64,000 nucleotides of DNA from Kutzneria buriramensis (GTDB lineage: Bacteria > Actinomycetota > Actinomycetes > Mycobacteriales > Pseudonocardiaceae): the NCBI RefSeq assembly GCF_003387475.1, contig NZ_QUNO01000017.1, positions 124,001 through 188,000 of the forward strand. The letters are read 5' to 3'. The stretch's first letter is position 1. Each line of letters opens with the position of its first letter. A model generated the notes under the pieces. The model was not told the DNA's origin. It ran no database searches and worked only from the letters and a program-made list of their open reading frames with translations. Shown here piece after piece: positions 1 to 8,056 of the stretch. The position numbers and the translations under genes are program-made.

Positions 1-1485
1 CGCCCGCCGCCACTGTGCCCCGTCCGGCTCGACCACGATGTCGGGCAGCCGGTTCTCTCCGTACACCGCGACGGTCTGGGTGCCGTCCGGGCGGGTGAGC
101 CGGTGCAGGTAGCCGGTGACGGTGTACTCGTATCGGGTGGTGCGGCCCAGCGGATCGGTGCGGGCAAGGAGCCGGTCGTAGGCGTCCCACTCCGAAACGG
201 TCTCGCCGCCGAGCGGGTCGACGATCTTCACGACCTGCAGTGCGTCGTTGAAGTGGTAGGTCGTGGCCTGCCCGAGCGAGTTGGTCATGGTCGTGACCGT
301 GTCGCCGTAGTCGAAGGTGGCGTTGAGCAGGCCGTCGTCGCCTTCGCCGGCCACGCAGCGACCTGTGGCGTCGTAGCGGTAGCGGTAGGAGTGACCGTTG
401 CGGTCGGTCCACTGCGTCAGGCGGCCGGCGGCGTCGTAGTCGAAGCGGTAGGAGCGTCCTTCGGGATCGGCGACCTCGACGAGGTTGCGGTCCTCGTCGT
501 AGCCGTAGCGGGCGACCGGCGCGCCGCCGGCCGACAGCCCGACGACCAGCCCGTCGGCGGTGACGACATCGACCACGTAGCCGCCGGAATGCCGCAGCCG
601 GGTCGGACTGCTGGACGCATCACGGTCGAACTCCACCCGGTGCCCGATCCGGTCGCCGATCCACGTCAACGATCCGTCCGCGGCGAAGGCCAGTTCCCGG
701 CCGGCGTCGAGGTCGGCCAAAACGTAGCCGTCGCGGGCGCGCCGCAGCGGCCAGCGCGGGCCGTCGGCCGGCAGCACCGGGTCGGCGTCCGGGGTGGGGA
801 AGGCCAGCAGCAGGCCGTCCTCGCCGACGAACACCACGCCCTCGGCGTCGATCTCCAGCCGCTGGTCGAGCGTGGAGGCCCAGGACGGGCCGAACAGGCG
901 GCCGGCGCGGTAGGACGACTGGTGCGTGCGGGACAACAGCAGCGCCAGCACGCCCGGTAATGCCAGGTCGAGCTGGGTCATCAGCACATCGCCGGTGACC
1001 AGGTCGACCGGGTCGCCGCCGGTGCACTTCTTCACCTTCGGGATGCCGCCGGGCCTCGTGTCCTCGCCCACCTGCTGACGAGCCGACCTCTCTGAGCCCC
1101 GCGACCCTCCGACTCGGCTACCGGCCCGGCTGCCGCCGCCCATCGGGTCGATATCGCCCTTGGCGTCCGGGTGCAGCCGCCTCAACCGACTGGTGCCCTG
1201 GCCGTCGGCCTCTTCGTACAGGTCGGCGGTGGTGCCCAGCCGCTTGCCAGCGCCTTCCACGACACGGCCGCCCTCGCTGAACACCTTGCCGGTGATCTGG
1301 ACGCCCCTGCCCATGGCCTTGGCAACCACCGCACCAACGCCGGAGCGGTCACTGCTGGCGTGCGAGACCAAGTTCTGGCCTGCGGTTTCCAGCTTCTGGC
1401 CGCCCTCGGCTAGCTTGCCGCCGAAGTCGCTGAGCTTGCTCCCGGATCGACGTAAGTGATCGGGATGCGCGTTGATCTTGCTCAC
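1..1485 (-). CDS. RHS/YD-repeat polymorphic toxin, N-terminal part (runs off left edge)
   Basis: The minus-strand frame is open from a GTG at 1485 to the window edge (about 495 residues visible). GGAGGAGG lies 6 nt upstream of that GTG, which fixes the start. Residues 1-150 are a hydrophilic, Gly-rich WXG-type leader (starts VSKINAHPDHLRRSGSKL). A DUF6531-type entry segment follows (DPVDLVTGDVLMTQLDLALP), then YD/RHS repeats such as LTQWTDRNGHSYRYRYDATG. RHS proteins form a hollow beta-cage that encloses a C-terminal toxin; that toxin and its immunity gene would lie left of this window. It is the last visible gene of the operon that starts at 4729, so export by a type VII (ESX-like) route is the natural inference. 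There is no signal peptide, which fits that route. Confidence 0.85.
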   Translation of the reverse strand, partial: MSKINAHPDHLRRSGSKLSDFGGKLAEGGQKLETAGQNLVSHASSDRSGVGAVVAKAMGRGVQITGKVFSEGGRVVEGAGKRLGTTADLYEEADGQGTSRLRRLHPDAKGDIDPMGGGSRAGSRVGGSRGSERSARQQVGEDTRPGGIPKVKKCTGGDPVDLVTGDVLMTQLDLALPGVLALLLSRTHQSSYRAGRLFGPSWASTLDQRLEIDAEGVVFVGEDGLLLAFPTPDADPVLPADGPRWPLRRARDGYVLADLDAGRELAFAADGSLTWIGDRIGHRVEFDRDASSSPTRLRHSGGYVVDVVTADGLVVGLSAGGAPVARYGYDEDRNLVEVADPEGRSYRFDYDAAGRLTQWTDRNGHSYRYRYDATGRCVAGEGDDGLLNATFDYGDTVTTMTNSLGQATTYHFNDALQVVKIVDPLGGETVSEWDAYDRLLARTDPLGRTTRYEYTVTGYLHRLTRPDGTQTVAVYGENRLPDIVVEPDGAQWRRA

Positions 1486-1569
1486 GGCGACCTCCTCCAG
1501 CGCCCAGGCCTTGAGAACATCACGCCGAGTGCGATCACCTCAACCGCTCGGCGGCGGCCGCGGCCGCTA

Positions 1570-2361
1570 TCAGCGACCGCCTATCAGAGCGCTGTGCATC
1601 TCGTACAGCTTGGCCGACAGCACCTGCGGCGTGGCCGGCGCGGCGGTCAACCACGCCTGACCACCGGCGTTGTGCTGGCGCTGCACAAACCAGCGCCCCG
1701 CGTCGGTGTCGATCACGTTGAGCGGGAACGGACACCGATGCCGCCGGCCCAGCCGGTCCCGGACCGCGACATACAACTGCGCCCCACTCGTGCGGGGCAG
1801 CCCCACCAGGCGCCGCAGCTGCTGCACTGCGGGATTGCGCTGCTGGCCGGCGAACACGCTGAACTCCTCGTCCCCACCGACGCTGCGAGCAGTGCCGTCG
1901 ATCTCGCTGGCCGGCACCGTGATCGACTGCCCGTGTCCGGCGGGGGCCGCCGGGAGTTGCGCGACCAGAGCGTCCGCGAGTGCGTCATGGCGCACCGGGT
2001 GCAACCCGAGTGTGTCGCCGTTCAGCACCGCCAGCACTCCCCTGGTGCTTGTCGTGGTCGCCAACGCGGACACCGGCTTCGGGCGCTGCCGGTCCCCGAT
2101 CCACCCGAAGAACTCGACTGCCGGCTTAGCCAGCGCCCGGAACGTCTCCAGCAGGTCGGGGTGAACCCCGTGTTCCGAGTCGAACAGCCCCGCCTGGCTC
2201 AGCTCCTGCCCCGCACGCACCGTGGCCTGCGCCAGCCGGCTCATGTCGCTGGTGTCCAACGGCACGAACAACGCCTCGTGCTGGACGTCGAATCCTTCCG
2301 ACATCCACGTCAGCGCATACGTCTCGTCGGCGAGGACGACGCTGGTCCGCAGCATCGTCAT
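1570..2361 (-). CDS. EspG-family ESX secretion-associated chaperone
   Basis: 263 residues. The sequence fits the actinobacterial ESX secretion-associated EspG family: an N-terminal segment on TWMSEGFDVQHEALFVPL and a C-terminal GRWFVQRQHNAGGQAWLTAA motif typical of these proteins. EspG proteins bind PE/PPE heterodimers in the cytosol and keep them soluble for the type VII secretion machine. Its ATG overlaps the stop of the PPE-like gene by four bases (ATGA), so the two are probably translationally coupled; the RHS gene follows 85 bp downstream. Chaperoning of the adjacent PPE-like and WXG/PE-like proteins is inferred from this order. No ESX ATPase or membrane component lies in the window. Confidence 0.75.
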   Translation of the reverse strand: MTMLRTSVVLADETYALTWMSEGFDVQHEALFVPLDTSDMSRLAQATVRAGQELSQAGLFDSEHGVHPDLLETFRALAKPAVEFFGWIGDRQRPKPVSALATTTSTRGVLAVLNGDTLGLHPVRHDALADALVAQLPAAPAGHGQSITVPASEIDGTARSVGGDEEFSVFAGQQRNPAVQQLRRLVGLPRTSGAQLYVAVRDRLGRRHRCPFPLNVIDTDAGRWFVQRQHNAGGQAWLTAAPATPQVLSAKLYEMHSALIGGR

Positions 2362-3794
2362 TCGCCGATCACGCCGCCGGGAGGCAACGCCGTCGGCAAA
2401 TCGCCGGTGATCTCGTTGCCGTGCTCGTCGGTGACCAGATAGGCCGCGGTCTTGTGCTCTTTGTCTTCCTCCTTCTTGCCACCCCGGCCACCGGCGCCAG
2501 CAGCACCGGCGCCAGGCGCACCGGCCGCGCCACGGGCACCGGCCAGACCGCCCCGACCCGCCATGGCCTCATCCCCAGCGCCCGGCCCGGCAGCGCTGCC
2601 CGCCCCCGGGCCGCTTCCGCGTGTGGTGCCGGACATCCCATTGCGCACGCCAGCACTCCCAGATGCCCCGCCGCTGCCGCCCGCCGTGGATCCGCCGGGG
2701 CCGAAGCCGCCCATGCCGTAGCCACCGCCGGTCCAGCCACCCGAGCCCGTTCGCGAGCTGTCAGCACCGCCGCTGTAGCCACTGGGGTCGGCCCATCCCG
2801 GCGTGCCGCCGGCACCGGGCCCGCCCAGGCCGGTGTAGCCGGCCACATTCGTCCCGGTTGGTGGGGTGTAGCCCGGCGGCGTGGAATACCCCGGTGGGAG
2901 ACCGCCCGGCTGCGGTCCGCCCGAACCAGGCCCGCCAGGAATGCCGCCCGGCTGCCCGCCCGATGGTCCAGAAACGACGCTGGCACCCCGGCGTTCGCCA
3001 CCAGGCGGACCGGAGTAGGTGCCCGGCCCCGTGATGCCCGGCCCAGATGGCCCGGTAGGCCCCGGCGCCGGACCGGTGGGGGTCGCGGTCGCGTTCCCGT
3101 CGGAAGGGATAGACGACGCGTGCGTCTTAGTCGGCGGCTGGTAACTGGTGTATGCCTGCTGGTTGCCGTGGGCGCCGGCTTGGTAGGCCGCGACCTGCGT
3201 AGCCGTGTCGACTTGGCCGATCGGGTCCATCGCGATCGGGTTCATCTGCGGAGGGTTGTCCGCCACCTTCACCACGGAGTTCTTCGTGGTGGTGAACGTC
3301 TGGACCTGGTTGGCATAGGCGGCCTGCTTGATCGCGGCGTGCTCGCTGACCTTGGTGAGCGCGTCGTGAGCGTTTTGGATGGCCTGTTGGGCCTGCTGGG
3401 AGGCTTGGCCACTGCAGCCGCCGGCCAGCAGGGCTTTGGCCGAGGCGACGGCGGTGGCGCTGCCGGTCAACGATTGGTTGATCGAACCGAGCGTGGCGTG
3501 TGCGGTTTGGTAGGAGGGGGTTCCGGGGCCTTCGTGGAACCAGCTCCAGATCTGTTTGGGGTCCAGCCCCGGCATAGCGCCGTCGAAGAACACTTCATCG
3601 GCGAAGCCGTCGATGCCCTGCTCGATGCGCTGGCCTCCGGCAGAATCCCCAGTGACGACCGTGTACACGCCGCCGACGGCCCATCCCGTGGCGTGGCCGA
3701 CGGCCTTACCGGCCTCGTCAACGGCATGTGTGACGGCGTGGCCGGCGTCGCTGAGGGCCCTCCCAGCTGCGTCGAGAAAGTCACCGAACCCCAT
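2358..3794 (-). CDS. PPE-like / WXG-type protein with Gly-Pro-rich C-terminus
   Basis: 478 residues. The first ~200 are helical and Ala/Gln-rich, with a WSWFHEGPGT segment and alternating helices expected of a PPE/WXG100 four-helix fold. Residues ~230-440 are a low-complexity Gly/Pro/Ser linker, and the last ~40 are charged (KKEEDKEHKT) and end in PTALPPGGVIGE. The ATG shares one base with the stop of the lipoprotein gene (TAATG), with GGGGAAG just upstream, indicating coupling. Proteins of this organisation in Pseudonocardiales are predicted substrates or adaptors of type VII secretion. It is probably the partner of the 109-residue protein at 4400-4729 and a client of the EspG-like protein encoded downstream. 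Role in RHS delivery is inference from synteny. Confidence 0.7.
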   Translation of the reverse strand: MGFGDFLDAAGRALSDAGHAVTHAVDEAGKAVGHATGWAVGGVYTVVTGDSAGGQRIEQGIDGFADEVFFDGAMPGLDPKQIWSWFHEGPGTPSYQTAHATLGSINQSLTGSATAVASAKALLAGGCSGQASQQAQQAIQNAHDALTKVSEHAAIKQAAYANQVQTFTTTKNSVVKVADNPPQMNPIAMDPIGQVDTATQVAAYQAGAHGNQQAYTSYQPPTKTHASSIPSDGNATATPTGPAPGPTGPSGPGITGPGTYSGPPGGERRGASVVSGPSGGQPGGIPGGPGSGGPQPGGLPPGYSTPPGYTPPTGTNVAGYTGLGGPGAGGTPGWADPSGYSGGADSSRTGSGGWTGGGYGMGGFGPGGSTAGGSGGASGSAGVRNGMSGTTRGSGPGAGSAAGPGAGDEAMAGRGGLAGARGAAGAPGAGAAGAGGRGGKKEEDKEHKTAAYLVTDEHGNEITGDLPTALPPGGVIGE

Positions 3795-4399
3795 TACTTC
3801 CCCGCTTTGATCGTCGCGACTACGGCTTCGGCCACGGTGCGATTCCGAGGGCAGGGGTTGGTCATGTCCGGCGCCGCGTCGACGCCTGTTTTCAGGTTGA
3901 CCAGGACGTTGACGAACAGCGCGTTGCTCACGCCGACCGAGACGACACAGTTGCCCTGCTTGGGATCGTCGTTCTGGGCCGTCACTGCCGGGTAGCCCTC
4001 AATGTCCGGCAGAGGCTGGAACACCTGGTAGGTGTCCTTCTGGCTGTAGATGCCCGCGAGCCCCTGACCTGCCGTCACGATGTAGACGGCCAGGTCCATC
4101 TTCGATGGACCAGTCTGGTTGTCCCAGTGGCATACAGGCCCAAGCGGGTCGGTGAGGTCTGGCTTGCCAGCCGCCGTGATCGTCAGCTGCTGCAGCTGCG
4201 CGGCGGTCAACACCGAACACGGCGCCTTCTGGAACGCGGCGGTGTCCAGCGGGTGCGCAACGTTCGGCACCCCGGGGGGAGCGGTGTCCGTCGAGGACGC
4301 GGAGCTCGGCCCTGCGGTCCCGCCAATGGACGGCGGGTTCGAGCAGCCGGTCATCATCAGCACTGCGCCGGCCATCACCGCTACTGCTGCGCGTCGCAC
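3794..4399 (-). CDS. DUF3558-type lipoprotein
   Basis: 201 residues with a lipoprotein signal peptide: basic MRRAA, hydrophobic core, and lipobox VLMMTGC with the lipidated Cys at residue 19. The mature part follows the DUF3558 pattern seen in Pseudonocardiales: a Pro/Ser linker, PLDTAAFQKAPCSVLTAAQL, a central CHW motif and a late Cys (TNPCPRNR) that could form a disulfide. It should be anchored on the outer face of the membrane. The GTG start follows directly on the TAA of the upstream gene with no spacer. DUF3558 genes commonly sit beside WXG/PPE-like and EspG-like genes; the biochemical role is unknown. Confidence 0.8.
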   Translation of the reverse strand: MRRAAVAVMAGAVLMMTGCSNPPSIGGTAGPSSASSTDTAPPGVPNVAHPLDTAAFQKAPCSVLTAAQLQQLTITAAGKPDLTDPLGPVCHWDNQTGPSKMDLAVYIVTAGQGLAGIYSQKDTYQVFQPLPDIEGYPAVTAQNDDPKQGNCVVSVGVSNALFVNVLVNLKTGVDAAPDMTNPCPRNRTVAEAVVATIKAGK

Positions 4400-4729
4400 T
4401 TAATTGCCCTTCGTCGTCAAACCGTGAGCACCAGACTGGTCAGCGTCGGTGTACAGCTTCTTCATCGCCGTCAGATTGTCGATGATGTCTTTAAGCTGTT
4501 GCTGGGCGGTGACGATGTCCTTGGTCGTCTTCGGGTGCGATGCCTGCATCGGCTTGTGGAACGTGTTCACTGTCACCGGGTCACTGCCCGGTGGCACTGT
4601 GTTCTCCAGCGTCTTCGCCTGGTCGATGACGTGGCTCAGCTTGTCGTGTTCGGCTTGTATTTGGTTGATCACCTGTTGGATTACGTCCGGATCGGCGGAG
4701 AACCCGCCGCCCAGATCCACCCGCGCCAT
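4400..4729 (-). CDS. WXG100/PE-like small helical protein
   Basis: 109 residues, starting MARVDLGGGFSADPDVIQQV and predicted almost entirely helical, with two long amphipathic helices separated near PPGSDPVTV. Size, helix-turn-helix layout and position at the head of a DUF3558/PPE/EspG operon match the PE or WXG100 partner of a type VII substrate pair. There is no clear WXG triplet, so membership is by context and shape. It is the first gene of the operon, so the promoter should lie in the AT-richer stretch above 4729. The ATG at 4729 is preceded by a G-rich Shine-Dalgarno (GGGGG). No gene overlaps it on the other strand. Confidence 0.65.
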   Translation of the reverse strand: MARVDLGGGFSADPDVIQQVINQIQAEHDKLSHVIDQAKTLENTVPPGSDPVTVNTFHKPMQASHPKTTKDIVTAQQQLKDIIDNLTAMKKLYTDADQSGAHGLTTKGN

Positions 4730-5040
4730 GCCACGACCCCCGTCGCTTGGTCCAACCCCATCTAGTCAAGACAGACGCAACCCACGTCGTGCCGGTTCCC
4801 GAGAGTACAGAGCATGTCCACGCAGCGTGGCCGCTTCTCCGCGACAGCGATAGACCGAACGGGTGACTCCCACCCCTGGTCCGCCGCGAACGCCCCATCG
4901 ATTGCTTGAGGACAACGCTGGCATCCCTCACTACCGAAGTTCGGCAACCTCAGGCAATCTCAGCCGGCGCTACCCGCCCCGCGGGCGGCCCGTCCGCCGG
5001 TGGCTACTCTCGATGGCATCCGCAGCTCACGAAGGACTGG

Positions 5041-5872
5041 CCAGTGGCAGACCGGCTACCACGCACCTCGTTCTGCGTGATGGCCAGCGGCAGTCCCGGA
5101 CTCGCCAACTACGAGGAATTCACCCGCCAGCGCGACGCCAGCGTTCTGCAGATCATCGACCGCGCGGCTCCGTCGCCAGCAACGGGAAATCCGATCTGCC
5201 GCTGGCGGGTTCCCTTGGGGGCCGCGGTGCCAAGACCATCCGCCCGGCTGTGGCGATCACCGACCACAACGACGCCGAGGGCGATCTGCTACGCCTGGTC
5301 TGCGCCGACGCCCCGCCCCCGCGGACCGAACGTACGGAGCCCCCGCTGTTCACCTTCGGCCTGAGCCGAATGCCGGCTGCGGGACAGCGTCATGCGCTAC
5401 TACTTCAAATGCCTGCACAGCGGCCAAGACCCGAGTCCGCCGAGAACCTGGCGATGGCCATCACCACCGCCCTCCGGGGAACACCGCTGCTCCTGCTCCC
5501 CCAACCGCGCGACCTGCACTCGCGGTGCGGGCGATTCGCCCGCGCGACCCTCGGCACTGCCGGGGCCGCCGAACTCAGCGTGGGACTCTCCGACGCGGTC
5601 AACGACCTCCTGTTCCCGCGTCTGCACACCCACTCCGACAAGGTCCGTCTGAGCCTCCCGCTGCTGTCGGGCGCGACCGACCCGTTCACCTACGCCGACG
5701 CCGTCACCGACCTGCTCGACGTCTGAGTCGACAAGGACCTCGGGCACGGCTACCACCCGCGCGACGGCTGGCCGTGGTTGTGGCCGGGGACAGCGGCGAA
5801 ACCGATTGGGTGTTCGCCTTCGACCACGGTCGGGTGTGGATCGCCACCGGCGGCGCGTGGCGTGCCCGCTGA
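5041..5872 (+). pseudogene. decayed gene of unknown function (frameshifts and in-frame stop)
   Basis: Coding-like sequence jumps between frames. Frame 1 around 5041-5160 reads VADRLPRTSFCVMASGSPGL and continues to LQIIDR. Frame 3 from about 5215 to 5726 carries a credible protein body (ITDHNDAEGDLLRLVCADAP ... DPFTYADAVTDLLDV, then TGA). After that stop the same frame continues VDKDLGHGYHPRDGWPWLW, and another frame finishes ETDWVFAFDHGRVWIATGGA before a stop near 5872. This is best explained as one gene broken by at least two frameshifts and a nonsense change. I do not recognise the family. The flanks 4730-5040 and 5873-5999 contain no convincing gene; the promoter of the minus-strand operon starting at 4729 is expected in the former. 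Confidence 0.45.
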
Positions 5873-5999
5873 TACCGCAATCGCGCTAGCAATAGGAAAA
5901 CCCCACGGAGGAGGAGTTGAACTAAGCCCTGGGAGGGCCGACATCAAAGCGCTACCTGCCACCGACTGAGCGCACTCCCAGCGGACTACTGAGCGGATG

Positions 6000-7529
6000 T
6001 TAGATCGTTATCTGCGCGGGGTCGAGCAGTCGAGCATGCCGCGCTATTGCGGGATCGGCGTCAGCCATTGCCGTGCGCAGCGCCGGTGTGTTTCCCGCAG
6101 CATGCGCCAAATCGACGGCACTTCGACGCACCTCCGGGTCGTGGTCTCGGATAACGGTATCGAGGACCTCCTGCGGAAGGCCATCGCTGTGGAAGACGAG
6201 CGACCCGAGAGCACGCCCTCTGACGCTCGGATCACTATCGCGCTGAGCCGCAGCCGTCAGGCTTGCTACGACATCAGGAGTGGTGGGGAAGCTCTGCAAT
6301 GCTTGCGTGGCTGCCCGCCGGACTTCGACGGCAGGTGCCCTGGTAAGTGAGCCGAGCACTCCAGCGACTCGATCGCTGTAGGGACTGAGCGCGAGGGCCT
6401 CTGCCGCGTGGATTCTCGCCCGCCGGGTCCGTCCGGTTATCATCAGGCCGGCGAGCCTATCGGCCAGTGGGTCTTCGACAGGCGAGCCGTACATCTTGTC
6501 CAATGTCGAGGCTACCGCCTGCTCGCGCAACGCTGAGACTGCGGCCTGCGCGGATTCGCTGAGCGCGGGATGTGCCACGAGACGTACGTCAGCGTCGGAC
6601 TCGTTGATCACGCGCTCCTGTAGTTGGGCAGGCATCGGTCCCAGTGCCCATGCGAGATTAGCCAACTCGATACGCGAGGTCCACGACGACGCCTCCCCTA
6701 ACCCCTCCACGAGCGAGCGCTGCAACGCGGAGGGATCATCCACCAGCGTCGTGACTTCCCCACGGCTTACTACGCGGCGCATGGACTCGGCCAAGCTGCG
6801 TTCCAACCAGGGATCGGGGAGGTCGCGGAAGAAGTACCGAAGCACCGGTCCCGACAGCGACCCGTCCAATTCTCCTAGTATCTGGATCGCGTGGTAGCCC
6901 CGAGTGGGTGACGCCTCGACTGACTCGCGGACTGCTTCTGTCACGGCCTGTCCAGGCAGGTGCGCCAGTGCGGTCACCATGACTCGGTACTCCGCGCTGC
7001 TACACACGGACATTGCGTCAGCCGCACGTCGGCAGAACCGCCGGACTGTCCGGGGCAATCGCAGCGTCACGGCAGCGTCGCATGCCCGCGCCCACTGCTG
7101 TGGTGTCAGCGACTCTCCCTCCAGAGCACGGTCAACCAGGTCGAAGTCGGCTTGGCTCTGCGCCTGCCCGTACGGTGGGGAGGACAGCACCGGGTGAGTA
7201 CGCGCATCGACGCTGGCCAGATACCTCTGCAGCCCGCCGCCATCTAACCCGATGAGCTGAAGCCACCGGTCCCGCAGGTCGGGTGGAATCGGACGACGGC
7301 CAGCTTCGATGTGGCTGACAAAGGTCCCATCATGGCCAAGCAGCCCGCCGAAACGCGATTGGGTGTGGATGGCAGGATCGGGATTGGCCATCCGAGTCGT
7401 ACGCAGTAGCCACAAGTACACCGCGGTTGGCCCGCACTCCAGGAGCCCGGCGGCTACCGTCGACAGTGATCGGCCCCGACGACCTGACATGTCGTTCACC
7501 CCTGTCTGAGGACTGGTCATGTCGTTCAT
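6000..7529 (-). CDS. XRE-type regulator with HEAT-repeat C-terminus
   Basis: 509 residues. An N-terminal helix-turn-helix (about residues 45-95: RFGGLLGHDGTFVSHIEAGR, RRPIPPDLRDRWLQLIGL) is of the XRE/Cro type. The remaining ~400 residues are Leu/Ala-rich helical repeats, the last 150 clearly HEAT-like (RRARIHAAEALALSP, VEVRRAATQALQSFP, PSVRGRALGSLVF, PEVRRSAVDLAHAAG). This suggests a DNA-binding protein whose superhelical C-terminus senses a protein partner. Two Met-Asn-Asp-Met starts are possible, ATG at 7529 or a GTG at 7496; the ORF is the same. It is monocistronic, with the small membrane peptide gene divergent. The target is unknown. Confidence 0.7.
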   Translation of the reverse strand: MNDMTSPQTGVNDMSGRRGRSLSTVAAGLLECGPTAVYLWLLRTTRMANPDPAIHTQSRFGGLLGHDGTFVSHIEAGRRPIPPDLRDRWLQLIGLDGGGLQRYLASVDARTHPVLSSPPYGQAQSQADFDLVDRALEGESLTPQQWARACDAAVTLRLPRTVRRFCRRAADAMSVCSSAEYRVMVTALAHLPGQAVTEAVRESVEASPTRGYHAIQILGELDGSLSGPVLRYFFRDLPDPWLERSLAESMRRVVSRGEVTTLVDDPSALQRSLVEGLGEASSWTSRIELANLAWALGPMPAQLQERVINESDADVRLVAHPALSESAQAAVSALREQAVASTLDKMYGSPVEDPLADRLAGLMITGRTRRARIHAAEALALSPYSDRVAGVLGSLTRAPAVEVRRAATQALQSFPTTPDVVASLTAAAQRDSDPSVRGRALGSLVFHSDGLPQEVLDTVIRDHDPEVRRSAVDLAHAAGNTPALRTAMADADPAIARHARLLDPAQITI

Positions 7530-7736
7530 CTTCGGCGGGTGCGGCGGCCGTGAGCAGTTCTTGACGGCAGCAGGACGCGGCGCGCAAGCCCACTTGCCGC
7601 CGCTGGAGATCAGCGATCAGGATCGGCGCGAGCACGGTCGGGCCGGGCAAACTGGGAGTTGTCCTGGCGATAGCCCGAGGTGACGTCTAAAGACCGGGAA
7701 CCGCCAGGCGGTACACCACGAGAGAGGAGCCCGGCA

Positions 7737-7907
7737 GTGTACGTGGTGATGCGGTTGAGTTCGATGTTGCGCATTCTATTGGCGACTGCAACCATTTCCA
7801 TCGTTGTGGTGGTTGCTGTTGTGGATCCCCAGCCCTGTGATAGTCCTCGGCAAGGTTCTTCGTGCGGCGCGCGGCCCGGGTTATCGGCGCAGGCCATGCG
7901 CTGGTGA
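7737..7907 (+). CDS. small membrane peptide, 56 aa
   Basis: A GTG at 7737 sits 8-10 nt after an AGAGAGGAG Shine-Dalgarno. The peptide has a short basic N-terminus (VYVVMRLSSMLR), one hydrophobic segment (ILLATATISIVVVVAVV) and a hydrophilic tail with two Cys. That is a single-pass membrane or exported peptide layout. There is no recognisable family. It lies between the divergent XRE-HEAT gene and the convergent STAND-TPR gene. The strong ribosome site favours a real gene, but the short length keeps confidence modest. The rest of 7530-8056 shows no other convincing gene. Confidence 0.4.
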   Translation: MYVVMRLSSMLRILLATATISIVVVVAVVDPQPCDSPRQGSSCGARPGLSAQAMRW

Positions 7908-8056
7908 CTGGACGGTGCACGCGGTGCCCGATCAGGACTGCGTGCACCTGCTCGGTCGCGTAGACCAGCGGCAGGTGGGAGACCAAAACTCCCGTCCACT
8001 CCGTGTGCGCCGACCAGTGCCCAGGGTGATTCGAGCTGCACCATAACACACACTCC

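Noticed and set aside
103-960. Plus-strand 285-residue frame
   Set aside because: Antisense shadow of the RHS gene; the minus frame shows real YD repeats.
2421-3995. Plus-strand 524-residue frame
   Set aside because: Arg/Ala-rich antisense of the Gly/Pro-rich PPE-like gene and lipoprotein gene.
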